Source of the DNA: Brevibacillus sp042683565
GTDB lineage: Bacteria > Bacillota > Bacilli > Brevibacillales > Brevibacillaceae
Assembly (NCBI RefSeq): GCF_042683565.1
Contig: NZ_JBHUJW010000043.1
Span: 372,001-436,000, forward strand
DNA: 64,000 bases
Direction: 5' to 3'
The notes beneath the pieces are model-generated. The model saw only the letters and a program-made list of their open reading frames with translations. It was not told the origin of the DNA and did not search any database. Below, piece by piece: positions 26,433 to 34,701 of the stretch. Numbering within the stretch: the first letter of the stretch is position 1; every line of letters starts with the position of its first letter. The position numbers and the translations under genes are program-made.

Positions 26433-26693
26433 ATGCGGCTGAGCGAGCTGGGAGGCAAGGAAATTATTGGCCTGGACACAGGAGAGAAAATGGGAGTGAT
26501 CAGTGATTCGGATCTCGTTATCCACCCGGAAAGCGGTCAGATCCAGTCGATCATCTTGCCAAAAGGCAGTTTCTTCGGGTTTGGCAAGAAGCGGGAAGAC
26601 CTCGTCATTCCGTGGACTTCCATCGTGAAAATCGGGCCGGACATGGTCATTATCCAATTGGATCAGCAGGAGACACAAGCTGCGCCAAAGTAG
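26433..26693 (+). CDS. ymxH: YlmC/YmxH family PRC-barrel sporulation protein
   Basis: An 86-residue PRC-barrel protein. The pattern MRLSELGGKEIIGLDTGEK, SDSDLVIHP and IVPWTSIVKIGPDMVI-like strands is that of the YlmC/YmxH family, widespread in spore formers. The ATG at 26433 follows AAGGGGG; the longer in-frame start would run back through the mlpA terminator. No molecular function is known; position before spoVFA is conserved. Confidence 0.88.
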   Translation: MRLSELGGKEIIGLDTGEKMGVISDSDLVIHPESGQIQSIILPKGSFFGFGKKREDLVIPWTSIVKIGPDMVIIQLDQQETQAAPK

Positions 26694-26741
26694 GCACCAC
26701 TGTCACCGAACCAGGGCAAAGAGAATAGGATGAGGGTAGAC

Positions 26742-26810
26742 CGCAACGTTTTTCATAAACTTTTTCGCATGGAAAAACCTTTGCGTTTCGATCATTTATT
26801 GCAGTAAAAT
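26742..26810 (+). promoter_or_regulatory. Inverted repeat and candidate promoter upstream of spoVFA
   Basis: CGCAA-C-GTTTTTC (26742-26754) is complementary to GAAAAAC-CT-TTGCG (26772-26785), an imperfect 12-bp inverted repeat. Its right arm overlaps TTGCGT (26781-26786), which with an 18-base spacer and TAAAAT (26805-26810) resembles a sigma-A promoter. The spoVF genes of B. subtilis are transcribed in the mother cell by sigma-K, and I found only a partial sigma-K-like -10 (CATAAACTT at 26754-26762). Which element is used is open. Confidence 0.4.
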
Positions 26811-26831
26811 GTGTGGAAAGGGGAACGCAGC

Positions 26832-27731
26832 ATGCTAACGGGCATACATGTTGCCTTCATCGGTGGAGACGCTCGCCAGCTGGAAGTAATCAAACGTTGC
26901 ATCCAACTGGACGCCAGCGTCACCTTAGTTGGTTTCGACAACCTGGAAAGCAATTTCACAGGGGCAACGAAGAAACCATTAACATGCGATGTGTTGAAAG
27001 ACGTGGACGCCCTCATCCTTCCGATCGTTGGTACGGATGATCAAGGATTCGTGGAAAGTATTTTTTGCTCCAAACAACTGCAGCTGCAAGAAGAGCACGC
27101 AGCCAGCCTGCCTAAGCACTGCGTGGTATACACGGGAATGGCGAAACCTTATTTGAAAAGACTGCTCGGCCCCAGGCAGATCCCGCTGGTGGAACTGCTG
27201 GAGCGTGATGAGGTCGCGATCTACAACTCCATCCCTACCGTAGAGGGAGCATTGATGATGGCGATTCAAAATACCGATATCACGATTCACGGGTCGCAGT
27301 CTCTTGTTTTGGGATTAGGCAGAACCGGATTATCCATGGCTCGGGCACTGCACGCATTGGGAGCGCGAGTCAGAGTGGGGGCTCGGCGTCAGGAACACTT
27401 GGCACGCATTTATGAGATGGGAATGACTCCCTTCCATATAAGCGAACTGAAGCAACAAGTGACGAATGCTGATTTTATTTTTAATACCGTCCCGCAATTA
27501 TTGCTCACTGCTGAAGTGATCGCTCAAATGCCCCAATCGGCGTTCATCCTGGACCTGGCTTCCAAGCCGGGAGGCACCGATTTTCGTTATGCCGAAAGAC
27601 GAGGCATCAAAGCGCTTCTCGCTCCTGGATTACCTGGAATCGTTGCACCTAAAACCGCAGGACAAATTCTCGCTCAAACTTTGTCTCGTCTCATTGCGGA
27701 GCAATCGAAAACCAGGGAGGAGTCATCATGA
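26832..27731 (+). CDS. spoVFA: Dipicolinate synthase subunit A
   Basis: DpaA, with DpaB, oxidises dihydrodipicolinate-pathway intermediate to dipicolinic acid in the mother cell; calcium dipicolinate fills the spore core. The 299-residue protein has an N-terminal domain (IHVAFIGGDARQLEVI) and a NAD(P)-binding Rossmann fold with VLGLGRTGLSMARALHALGA split over residues about 157-176. ATG 26832 follows GAAAGGGGAA. It overlaps spoVFB by ATGA and the next genes (asd, dapG, dapA) supply its substrate. Confidence 0.96.
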   Translation: MLTGIHVAFIGGDARQLEVIKRCIQLDASVTLVGFDNLESNFTGATKKPLTCDVLKDVDALILPIVGTDDQGFVESIFCSKQLQLQEEHAASLPKHCVVYTGMAKPYLKRLLGPRQIPLVELLERDEVAIYNSIPTVEGALMMAIQNTDITIHGSQSLVLGLGRTGLSMARALHALGARVRVGARRQEHLARIYEMGMTPFHISELKQQVTNADFIFNTVPQLLLTAEVIAQMPQSAFILDLASKPGGTDFRYAERRGIKALLAPGLPGIVAPKTAGQILAQTLSRLIAEQSKTREESS

Positions 27732-28324
27732 GTAAACTGCAAGGGAAAACCATCGGCTTTGGCCTGTCAGGATCGCACTGCACCTTGGAGGAAACGATGC
27801 CGCAAATCAAGCGGTTCGTGGATGCCGGAGCGCGTGTCATCCCGATTGTGTCGAATACCGTTATGACGACTGATACGCGTTTTGGCACGTCTGCCAGCTG
27901 GCAGCAGCAGCTCAAGGAGCTTACGGGAGAAGAGTTGATCTCGACGATTCCCCAGGCGGAACCGCTCGGCCCTTCCAAGCTGCTGGATGCGATGATCATC
28001 GCGCCGTGCACGGGAAGCACGACAAGCCGGCTGGCGAACGCCATTACCGACAGCGCCGTGCTGATGGCTGCCAAGGCTACCATGCGCAATCTGCGTCCAC
28101 TGGTCATCGCGATTTCGACCAACGATGGTCTGGGATTAAATGCGGCCAATATTGCCAAGCTGTTGGCTGCAAAAAATATCTATTTCGTCCCGTTCGGACA
28201 GGATGCTCCGGATAAAAAGCCGAATTCGCTTGTAGCCCGCATGGAGCTTCTTCTGGAGACATGTGAGGCGGCACTGGAAGGGCGACAATTGCAACCCTTG
28301 CTCATCGAAAGATTCAACTACTGA
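27728..28324 (+). CDS. spoVFB: Dipicolinate synthase subunit B
   Basis: DpaB is a flavoprotein-fold protein (198 residues) that forms the dipicolinate synthase complex with DpaA. Typical are GFGLSGSHCTLEETMPQI at the N-terminus, IIAPCTGSTTSRLANAITDS and the late FVPFGQDAP. The ATG overlaps the spoVFA stop, with AGGGAGGAG upstream, indicating coupled translation of the two subunits. Confidence 0.96.
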   Translation: MSKLQGKTIGFGLSGSHCTLEETMPQIKRFVDAGARVIPIVSNTVMTTDTRFGTSASWQQQLKELTGEELISTIPQAEPLGPSKLLDAMIIAPCTGSTTSRLANAITDSAVLMAAKATMRNLRPLVIAISTNDGLGLNAANIAKLLAAKNIYFVPFGQDAPDKKPNSLVARMELLLETCEAALEGRQLQPLLIERFNY

Positions 28325-28386
28325 CAAACGACAATGAAACACAAATTCAACCAACCTGTTTTTCGCTATTAGGAGGAGAGTAAGAG

Positions 28387-29424
28387 ATGGCTAATCAGAC
28401 TTACAATGTCGCTGTCGTAGGTGCCACCGGTGCGGTCGGACAGCAGATGGTTCGCCTTTTGGAAGAGCGCAATTTTCCGGTTAAACAACTCAAGCTGCTT
28501 GCTTCCGGACGTTCCGCCGGCAAAACGGTGATGTTCAAGGGGCAAGAAATCGTCCTCGAAGAAGCGACGCCAGACAGCTTTCAAGGAGTCGATTTTGCTC
28601 TGTTCAGTGCTGGCGGGGCAGTCAGCAAGGAATTGGCACCCCACGCTGTGCGCCACGGTGCTGTCGTAATCGACAATACCAGCGCATTCCGGATGGACCC
28701 GGAAGTTCCGTTGGTCGTTCCGGAAGTTAACATGGAAGCTGCGCTCGCGAACAAAGGAATTATTGCGAATCCGAATTGCTCCACAATTCAGATGGTAGCC
28801 GCTCTGAAACCCTTGTATGATCGCTATGGCATTGACCGCATTATCGTATCGACGTATCAGGCTGTGTCCGGTGCGGGTCAATCCGCCATCAACGAGCTGC
28901 AACAGCAAAGCCGCGATGTGCTCGATGGCAAGGAACCGGAATGCAAGGTGCTGCCGGTAAGCAAGCTGCCGGTGCATCATCAGATTGCGTTCAATGCGAT
29001 CCCGCAAATTGATGTGTTCACGGATAACGGGTTTACTTATGAAGAAATGAAAATGGTCAATGAAACCAAGAAAATTTTCGGTGATGATACCGTATTGGTG
29101 TCTGCGACATGCGTGCGCATTCCGGTCGTTTACGGGCACAGCGAGTCCGTGTACGTCGAGCTGAAGCAAGACTTTGATGTGGAAGAAGTCAAGTCCTTGC
29201 TGGGCAACGCTCCGGGAGTCGTTCTGGTAGACGTGCCGGAAGAGCAGCGCTATCCGCTCGCAACCGATGCCACAGGCAAACTGGACGTATTTGTCGGCCG
29301 TGTGCGTCGCGATCTCCATCATCCTCGCGGGCTGCATATGTGGATCGTTTCTGACAACCTTCTCAAAGGCGCGGCATGGAACACGGTTCAAATCGCGGAA
29401 GAACTCATCAAAGCAAGAGCATAG
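28387..29424 (+). CDS. asd: Aspartate-semialdehyde dehydrogenase
   Basis: NADPH-dependent enzyme making aspartate semialdehyde from aspartyl phosphate, the branch point to lysine/DAP, threonine and methionine. The N-terminal GATGAVGQQM binds NADP; the catalytic Cys is in NPNCSTIQM at about residue 133, with the GAGQSAI segment after it. Length is 345 residues. ATG 28387 follows TAGGAGGAG. In this cluster it feeds diaminopimelate for peptidoglycan and dipicolinate for spores. Confidence 0.97.
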   Translation: MANQTYNVAVVGATGAVGQQMVRLLEERNFPVKQLKLLASGRSAGKTVMFKGQEIVLEEATPDSFQGVDFALFSAGGAVSKELAPHAVRHGAVVIDNTSAFRMDPEVPLVVPEVNMEAALANKGIIANPNCSTIQMVAALKPLYDRYGIDRIIVSTYQAVSGAGQSAINELQQQSRDVLDGKEPECKVLPVSKLPVHHQIAFNAIPQIDVFTDNGFTYEEMKMVNETKKIFGDDTVLVSATCVRIPVVYGHSESVYVELKQDFDVEEVKSLLGNAPGVVLVDVPEEQRYPLATDATGKLDVFVGRVRRDLHHPRGLHMWIVSDNLLKGAAWNTVQIAEELIKARA

Positions 29425-29435
29425 GGGAGAGGTTT

Positions 29436-30662
29436 GTGAAGATTCTCGTCCAGAAGTTCGGCGGTTCTTCCCTGGCGACAGAAGAATGCCGAAATCGGGC
29501 TATCTACCATATAGAAAAGGCGATGGAGGGAGGCTATTCCCTCGTCGTAGTCGTATCGGCAATGGGACGCAAAGGCGATCCCTATGCGACCGATACGCTT
29601 TTACAGTTGATTCGCAATAATGGGAACCAACTGCCGAGTCGGGAAATGGATATGCTGATGCATACGGGTGAAATCATTTCGGCAACGGTCATGTGCAGCA
29701 TGCTGAACGCGCGTGGTATCAAGGCGACGATTCTCACGGGCGGCCAGGCAAACATCATCACCAGCGACGATTTCAGCAATGCACAGATTTTGTCGATTGA
29801 TCCCGTCCGCATCCATAAGGAACTGGAAGCAGGCAACGTTGTCATCGTTCCAGGCTTTCAGGGACGGACAGCAGATTGGGAGATCACTACGCTGGGGCGC
29901 GGAGGAAGCGATACGACCGCGACGGCACTGGGAGTTGCCTTGCAGGCAGAGATGGTGGACATTTTCACCGACGTGGAAGGAATCATGACGGCAGACCCGC
30001 GGATCGTACAGGAAGCGCAGCCTCTGGCGATGGTGAGCTATACGGAAATTTGCAATATGGCTCATCTCGGAGCCAAGGTGATTCATCCGCGAGCGGTGGA
30101 GATCGCGATGCAGGCGAATGTGCCGATTCGCGTGCGCTCGACGTTTTCGGACGACCCTGGGACATTGGTTACCACTATGCTGGAAATTGGCAAACTGGGG
30201 CAAACTGTCTATGACCGGGTCGTAATGGGAATCGCCCACGTTCCCAACATTACACAGGTGAAAGTGGCAAACCGGGAAGGCCACTACGACACCCAACTGC
30301 AAGTATTCAAGACTATGGCGACGAACAATATCAGCGTTGACTTTATCAATGTGAATCCGTTGGGGGTCGCGTATACCGTCCATGACGAGATGGGCGAAAA
30401 AGCGGCCCGTCTGCTGACGGAGCTGGGCTATGAGCCCCAGCTGCTGCCGCATTGCGCGAAAGTGTCTGTGATCGGCGCAGGCATGACGGGAGTCCCCGGC
30501 GTCATGGCACAAATCGTCGAAGCGCTGACGCAGGAAGACATCCAAATCCTGCAATCGGCAGACTCCCATACGACGATCTGGGTACTGGTTCACGAGGCGG
30601 ATATGATCAGAGCTGTTCGCGCACTTCACCAACAATTCAACCTGCACGCACACCACATGTAA
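29436..30662 (+). CDS. dapG: Aspartate kinase (aspartokinase I, DapG type)
   Basis: Phosphorylates aspartate in the first step of the aspartate pathway. The kinase domain begins KILVQKFGGSSLA and contains TLGRGGSDTTATALG; two ACT domains follow after about residue 265. At 408 residues it is the typical monocistronic alpha-beta form. In B. subtilis the DapG isozyme is feedback-inhibited by diaminopimelate, which fits its place between asd and dapA. The start is GTG 29436 behind AGGGGAGAGG; an in-frame ATG 60 bases upstream lies inside asd and has no ribosome-binding site. Confidence 0.95.
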   Translation: MKILVQKFGGSSLATEECRNRAIYHIEKAMEGGYSLVVVVSAMGRKGDPYATDTLLQLIRNNGNQLPSREMDMLMHTGEIISATVMCSMLNARGIKATILTGGQANIITSDDFSNAQILSIDPVRIHKELEAGNVVIVPGFQGRTADWEITTLGRGGSDTTATALGVALQAEMVDIFTDVEGIMTADPRIVQEAQPLAMVSYTEICNMAHLGAKVIHPRAVEIAMQANVPIRVRSTFSDDPGTLVTTMLEIGKLGQTVYDRVVMGIAHVPNITQVKVANREGHYDTQLQVFKTMATNNISVDFINVNPLGVAYTVHDEMGEKAARLLTELGYEPQLLPHCAKVSVIGAGMTGVPGVMAQIVEALTQEDIQILQSADSHTTIWVLVHEADMIRAVRALHQQFNLHAHHM

Positions 30663-30693
30663 GATCGACAATGAGAAGAGGAGTTGGAAGTCA

Positions 30694-31560
30694 GTGGCAC
30701 GTTTTGGGCGACTGGTCACCGCTATGGTGACACCGTTCAATGAACAACTGGAGATTGACTACGAAAAGACGGAGCGGCTCATTGATCATTTGCTGGCAAC
30801 CGGCAGTGAAGGGATCGTCGTGAGCGGGACAACAGGGGAGTCTCCTACCTTGTCCCGGTCGGAAAAACTGGACCTGTTTAAGCACGTTGTCGCGTATGCG
30901 AAGGGCAAATGCCATATTATCGCGGGAACAGGCAGCAACGATACCGCATCCAGTGTGGAGTTTACGCAGGCCGTCCAGTCGATTGGCGTAGATGCGGTCA
31001 TGGTAGTTGCGCCGTACTACAGCCGGCCGTCGCAGGAAGGGTTGTACCAGCACTTCAAGGCAGTGGCGGAAGCTTCTGAACTGCCTGTGATGCTGTACAA
31101 TGTGCCGGGCAGAACCGCGGTGAACATGACCGCAGAGACTACGCTGCGTCTGGCAGAATTGCCCAACGTGGTCTGCATCAAGGAAGCGTCTGGCAACCTG
31201 TCGCAAATGGCCAAAATCATCGAGCATGCTCCTGAAGGCTTTGAGCTGTACAGCGGGGACGACGGCTTGACATTGCCGGTACTCGCGATCGGGGGCGTCG
31301 GCATTGTGAGTGTAGCCAGTCACGTCGTCGGCCGTCAGATGACAGAGATGATCCAGTCGTTCCTGCAGGGCGACCACGTGGCAGCGGCCGGCATGCATCG
31401 CAAACTGCTGCCCGTGTTTGAAGGACTGTTTGCTTATCCGAGCCCAGGGCCGACAAAAGCGGCTCTGAAGAAGCTGGGTGTAGAGGTAGGCGGATTGCGC
31501 TTGCCGCTGGTAGAGCTGACCGAACAGGAAAAAGCATTCGTACATTCCTTGCTTGATTAA
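30694..31560 (+). CDS. dapA: 4-hydroxy-tetrahydrodipicolinate synthase
   Basis: Condenses pyruvate with aspartate semialdehyde, the first dedicated step to diaminopimelate, lysine and dipicolinate. The (beta/alpha)8 barrel shows GTTGESPTLS (active-site Thr pair), LYNVPGRTAVN (Tyr) and CIKEASGN with the Schiff-base Lys at about residue 161. Length is 288 residues. GTG 30694 follows AGAGGAGTTGG. A terminator ends this spoVF-asd-dapG-dapA group. Confidence 0.97.
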   Translation: MARFGRLVTAMVTPFNEQLEIDYEKTERLIDHLLATGSEGIVVSGTTGESPTLSRSEKLDLFKHVVAYAKGKCHIIAGTGSNDTASSVEFTQAVQSIGVDAVMVVAPYYSRPSQEGLYQHFKAVAEASELPVMLYNVPGRTAVNMTAETTLRLAELPNVVCIKEASGNLSQMAKIIEHAPEGFELYSGDDGLTLPVLAIGGVGIVSVASHVVGRQMTEMIQSFLQGDHVAAAGMHRKLLPVFEGLFAYPSPGPTKAALKKLGVEVGGLRLPLVELTEQEKAFVHSLLD

Positions 31561-31577
31561 TCATAGCGAAAGAAGGA

Positions 31578-31608
31578 GAGCCATTCCCCGCCGGGATTGG
31601 CTCTTTTT
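31578..31608 (+). terminator. dapA operon terminator
   Basis: GAGCCATTCCC (31578-31588) pairs with GGGATTGGCTC (31593-31603) with one T-T mismatch, followed by TTTTT. Confidence 0.85.
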
Positions 31609-31610
31609 CC

Positions 31611-31640
31611 TTGTGTTCATGTTTTCACTTCGGGTATAAT
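31611..31640 (+). promoter_or_regulatory. Sigma-A promoter of rnjB
   Basis: TTGTGT at 31611-31616, 18-base spacer, perfect TATAAT at 31635-31640, immediately downstream of the dapA terminator. Confidence 0.7.
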
Positions 31641-31708
31641 GAATGTAAGTGATTTGGGGCGGTTTTTATTGAGTGGACATGACAACTAAATATAGGAGGT
31701 TACACGTT

Positions 31709-33385
31709 TTGGCAAAGTCGAATCACTCTGTTCTCATTTTCGCCCTGGGCGGAGTCGGCGAAATTGGGAAGAACATGTACGTGGTACAAACCGAGGATGA
31801 CATCGTTGTGATTGATGCCGGATTGAAATTCCCGGAGGAAGAAATGCTGGGAATTGACATGGTAATTCCGGATATCACTTACCTCGAGGAGCATCGCGAC
31901 AAGGTTCGGGGGATTATTGTAACGCACGGACACGAAGACCATATCGGGGGTCTTAGCTATGTGCTGAAGCACCTGAATGTACCGGTCTACGCGACAAAAC
32001 TTACCCTGGGACTGATCGATGCAAAATTGAAGGAAGCGGGCATCCTAAATGACACGAAGCGCGTTTTGATCAACAGTGACTCGGAGATCGTCCTCGGCAA
32101 GATGAAAGCGACCTTTTTCCGCGTGAACCACAGCATCCCGGATTGTGTCGGGGTATGCCTGGATACACCGGAAGGGTATATCGTCCACACGGGGGACTTC
32201 AAATTTGATCAGACGCCGATCAACAACCAGACTGCTGACCTTGCCAAAATGGCAATGATTGGCGACCGTGGCGTGTTGTGCCTGTTGTCCGACAGTACCA
32301 ATGCCGAGCGGCCCGGTTTTACCGGATCGGAACGTTCCGTCGGCATTGCGATCAAAGATGTGTTCAGTAAAGCCACTGGCCGCATCATCATCTCTACCTT
32401 CGCATCCAACGTACACCGCATTCAGCAAGTCGTGGATGCAGCTGCCCAATTCAACCGAAAGCTGACAGTAGTAGGCAGGAGCATGCAAAACGTCATCAAC
32501 ATCAGCCGCGAGCTCGGCTACCTTTTCGTACCGGAAGGGTTGATTGTTGATACGGACGAAATCAACAAATTGCCAGCTGAACAAGTGGCGATTCTGTCAA
32601 CTGGAAGCCAGGGAGAGCCGATGTCTGCTCTCACGCGAATGGCCCGATCCGCCCATCGGAAAATTGACATCCTTCCAGGCGACACCGTCATCATCGCCGC
32701 CACTCCCATTCCCGGGAATGAAAAATACGTGGCGCGCACAATCGATCAATTATCCCGCATCGGCGCCGAAGTCATTTACGGCGGCCATGGACCAAACGGA
32801 ACCGTCCACGTCTCCGGTCATGGCAGCCAGGAAGAACTGCGTCTGATGCTGAACTTGATGAAGCCGAAGTATTTCATCCCGATTCACGGCGAATACCGCA
32901 TGTTGAAGACCCATTCGCTGCTGGCGGAACAGGTGGGAGTGCCCCAGGAAAACATCTTTTTGCTGGATAACGGCGATACGGTGGAAATTTCCGGCGGCAA
33001 AGCCCGTTACGGTCCAAAAGTCCATGCAGGCAATGTCCTCATCGACGGATTGGGTGTTGGTGATGTAGGAAACATCGTGCTTAGAGACCGCAAATTACTA
33101 TCTCAAGATGGAATACTGGTAGTTGTCGTTACACTCAGTAAACAAAATGGCACGATCTTGTCCGGTCCAGATATTATTTCCCGCGGATTCGTCTATGTCC
33201 GCGAATCCGAAGAATTGCTGGATGAGGCAAATCGCATAGTGACCCAAACACTTGTCAAATGCATGGAAGAAAACGTAAATGAATGGTCTTCTCTCAAAAA
33301 TAACGTCAAAGAGGCGTTGGGACGCTACTTGTATGAACAAACGCGTCGCCGTCCGATGATCCTTCCGATTATCATGGAAGTGTAG
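31709..33385 (+). CDS. rnjB: Ribonuclease J
   Basis: Beta-CASP metallo-beta-lactamase ribonuclease with endonuclease and 5'-3' exonuclease activity in mRNA decay and rRNA maturation. The zinc site HxHxDH is in THGHEDHIGG near residue 75, with further ligands in NHSIPD and HTGDFKFD, and the beta-CASP domain STFASNVHRIQQV. Length 558 residues, as RnjB of B. subtilis, which has the same neighbours (dapA, tepA). The start is TTG 31709, eight bases after a perfect AGGAGGT; the ATG upstream overlaps that site. Confidence 0.94.
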   Translation: MAKSNHSVLIFALGGVGEIGKNMYVVQTEDDIVVIDAGLKFPEEEMLGIDMVIPDITYLEEHRDKVRGIIVTHGHEDHIGGLSYVLKHLNVPVYATKLTLGLIDAKLKEAGILNDTKRVLINSDSEIVLGKMKATFFRVNHSIPDCVGVCLDTPEGYIVHTGDFKFDQTPINNQTADLAKMAMIGDRGVLCLLSDSTNAERPGFTGSERSVGIAIKDVFSKATGRIIISTFASNVHRIQQVVDAAAQFNRKLTVVGRSMQNVINISRELGYLFVPEGLIVDTDEINKLPAEQVAILSTGSQGEPMSALTRMARSAHRKIDILPGDTVIIAATPIPGNEKYVARTIDQLSRIGAEVIYGGHGPNGTVHVSGHGSQEELRLMLNLMKPKYFIPIHGEYRMLKTHSLLAEQVGVPQENIFLLDNGDTVEISGGKARYGPKVHAGNVLIDGLGVGDVGNIVLRDRKLLSQDGILVVVVTLSKQNGTILSGPDIISRGFVYVRESEELLDEANRIVTQTLVKCMEENVNEWSSLKNNVKEALGRYLYEQTRRRPMILPIIMEV

Positions 33386-33398
33386 AGAGTGTTCTTGG

Positions 33399-33440
33399 AA
33401 AGCCGAGAATCCAGCGTAAAAGCCGGATTTTCGGCTTTTT
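33399..33440 (+). terminator. rnjB terminator
   Basis: AAAGCCGAGAATCC pairs with GGATTTTCGGCTTT (one G-T) around a 12-base loop, with TT following. About 14 bases after the rnjB stop. Confidence 0.88.
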
Positions 33441-33516
33441 GCATTTGATTGGCAACGGCGCATGTTTTTCCCTCGGCACAACCATACTAACAGAGGAAAG
33501 TGAGGGAGGATCATTC

Positions 33517-34344
33517 ATGTCAAAGCAACCATTCACCGATTTTTTGAATCGGCCGCCATTTGCAAGTGCCATGACAAACAAGCAAAGCACTCCGCAGCGC
33601 GGACCTGCTGATGAGCAAGAGCCGTCTGCCCCCCCGCCCGGGGAAGCGCCTGGACCTGAAGATCCCAAGAAAAAGCTGCTCGAATCCATTACGCAACTGG
33701 GACAGACGAACGTGCCCCAGCTGGAAAGCAATATTTATTGTATGAGCATCATCGGGCAAGTAGAAGGACATATTCAGTTACCGCCGCAAAACAAGACGAC
33801 CAAATATGAGCATCTCATCCCCCAGTTGGTCGCAGCCGAACAGAACAAAAAGATTGAGGGAGTGCTTGTGATCCTCAATACGGTTGGGGGAGATGTCGAA
33901 GCGGGACTGGCGATCGCGGAGATGGTCGCTTCCTTGTCCAAGCCGGTCGTCACATTGGTGCTCGGTGGCGGGCACAGCATCGGGGTTCCGATTGCCGTAG
34001 CAGGGACGTACTCGTTCATCGCCGAGACCGCGACGATGACGATTCATCCCATTCGCTTGACAGGGCTTGTCATCAGCGTGCCGCAAACGTTTGAGTATCT
34101 CGATAAGATGCAGGATCGCGTCGTCAGCTTCATCGCCAGACACTCCAAGATTACGGAGGAGCAATTCCGCGAACTCATGACGAGAACAGGCGAATTGACG
34201 CGAGATATCGGCACGAATGTGATCGGAGCCGATGCGGTCAAATACGGGCTGATCGATGAGGTCGGCGGACTGGGCAAGGCGTTGAACAAGCTGAACGAGC
34301 TGATCGAAAAGGCTCGCAACGGGCGAGACGAGGTGCTGCAATGA
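33517..34344 (+). CDS. tepA: ClpP-like translocation-enhancing protein TepA
   Basis: A 275-residue member of the ClpP/crotonase-fold serine peptidase family. The serine motif is GGGHSIGVPIAVAG and the oxyanion-type segment LNTVGGDVEAGLAIAEMV precedes it. A Pro-rich disordered N-terminal stretch (about residues 25-48) is present. In B. subtilis TepA was linked to protein translocation and also to spore small acid-soluble protein degradation; neither is shown here. ATG 33517 follows GGGAGGA. Its stop overlaps ylzJ by ATGA. Confidence 0.92.
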   Translation: MSKQPFTDFLNRPPFASAMTNKQSTPQRGPADEQEPSAPPPGEAPGPEDPKKKLLESITQLGQTNVPQLESNIYCMSIIGQVEGHIQLPPQNKTTKYEHLIPQLVAAEQNKKIEGVLVILNTVGGDVEAGLAIAEMVASLSKPVVTLVLGGGHSIGVPIAVAGTYSFIAETATMTIHPIRLTGLVISVPQTFEYLDKMQDRVVSFIARHSKITEEQFRELMTRTGELTRDIGTNVIGADAVKYGLIDEVGGLGKALNKLNELIEKARNGRDEVLQ

Positions 34345-34571
34345 TTTTATACTCGGTTATGCCGATGGAGATCGTCTTCGCCAATATGGATGTGGTCGAA
34401 AAGCAAGAGCTGAAGGAGGTTGTCCACGGACATGCGACGATGCTGGTAGAACAGACGGGCCCTTTTGAAGGCAGGATTGTGCGATTGATCAGCCCGGACC
34501 CCCAGGATTACCTGAAGCCGCAATACGCGCCAGGCCAGACCGTTCGCTTCCAGCCGGAATGGAACACCTAA
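34341..34571 (+). CDS. ylzJ: YlzJ-like small protein
   Basis: A 76-residue protein with MILYSVMPMEIVF at the start, a form typical of the YlzJ family located between tepA and spoIIIE in Bacillales. It contains no obvious motif beyond the pattern I-V-R-L-I-S-P-D-P-Q-D-Y-L. No function known. ATG overlaps the tepA stop, so the two are probably coupled. Confidence 0.85.
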   Translation: MILYSVMPMEIVFANMDVVEKQELKEVVHGHATMLVEQTGPFEGRIVRLISPDPQDYLKPQYAPGQTVRFQPEWNT

Positions 34572-34578
34572 GAAGTCC

Positions 34579-34608
34579 TGTATTTCTATGAATTTCCTGT
34601 GTTATACT
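34579..34608 (+). promoter_or_regulatory. Extended -10 promoter upstream of spoIIIE
   Basis: TATACT at 34603-34608 preceded by TGT (extended -10), with a weak -35 TGTATT at 34579-34584 (18-base spacer). A terminator hairpin follows within 20 bases of the -10. Confidence 0.5.
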
Positions 34609-34623
34609 AGAAATGTACGAACA

Positions 34624-34651
34624 GCAGCCGAACAGCAGACGGCTGCCTTTT
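34624..34651 (+). terminator. Terminator/attenuator between ylzJ and spoIIIE
   Basis: GCAGCCG (34624-34630) pairs with CGGCTGC (34640-34646), followed by CTTTTTCCC. It may end tepA-ylzJ transcripts; because a candidate promoter lies just upstream it could also attenuate spoIIIE. Confidence 0.7.
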
Positions 34652-34701
34652 TCCCATTTGCAGTACATATCTGAAAAAATCGGCAAAAGGAGGCGTGCCA
34701 T

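Noticed and set aside
28325..29435. Lysine riboswitch or T-box ahead of asd or dapG
   Set aside because: The gaps (62 and 11 bases) are too short and contain only ribosome-binding sites.
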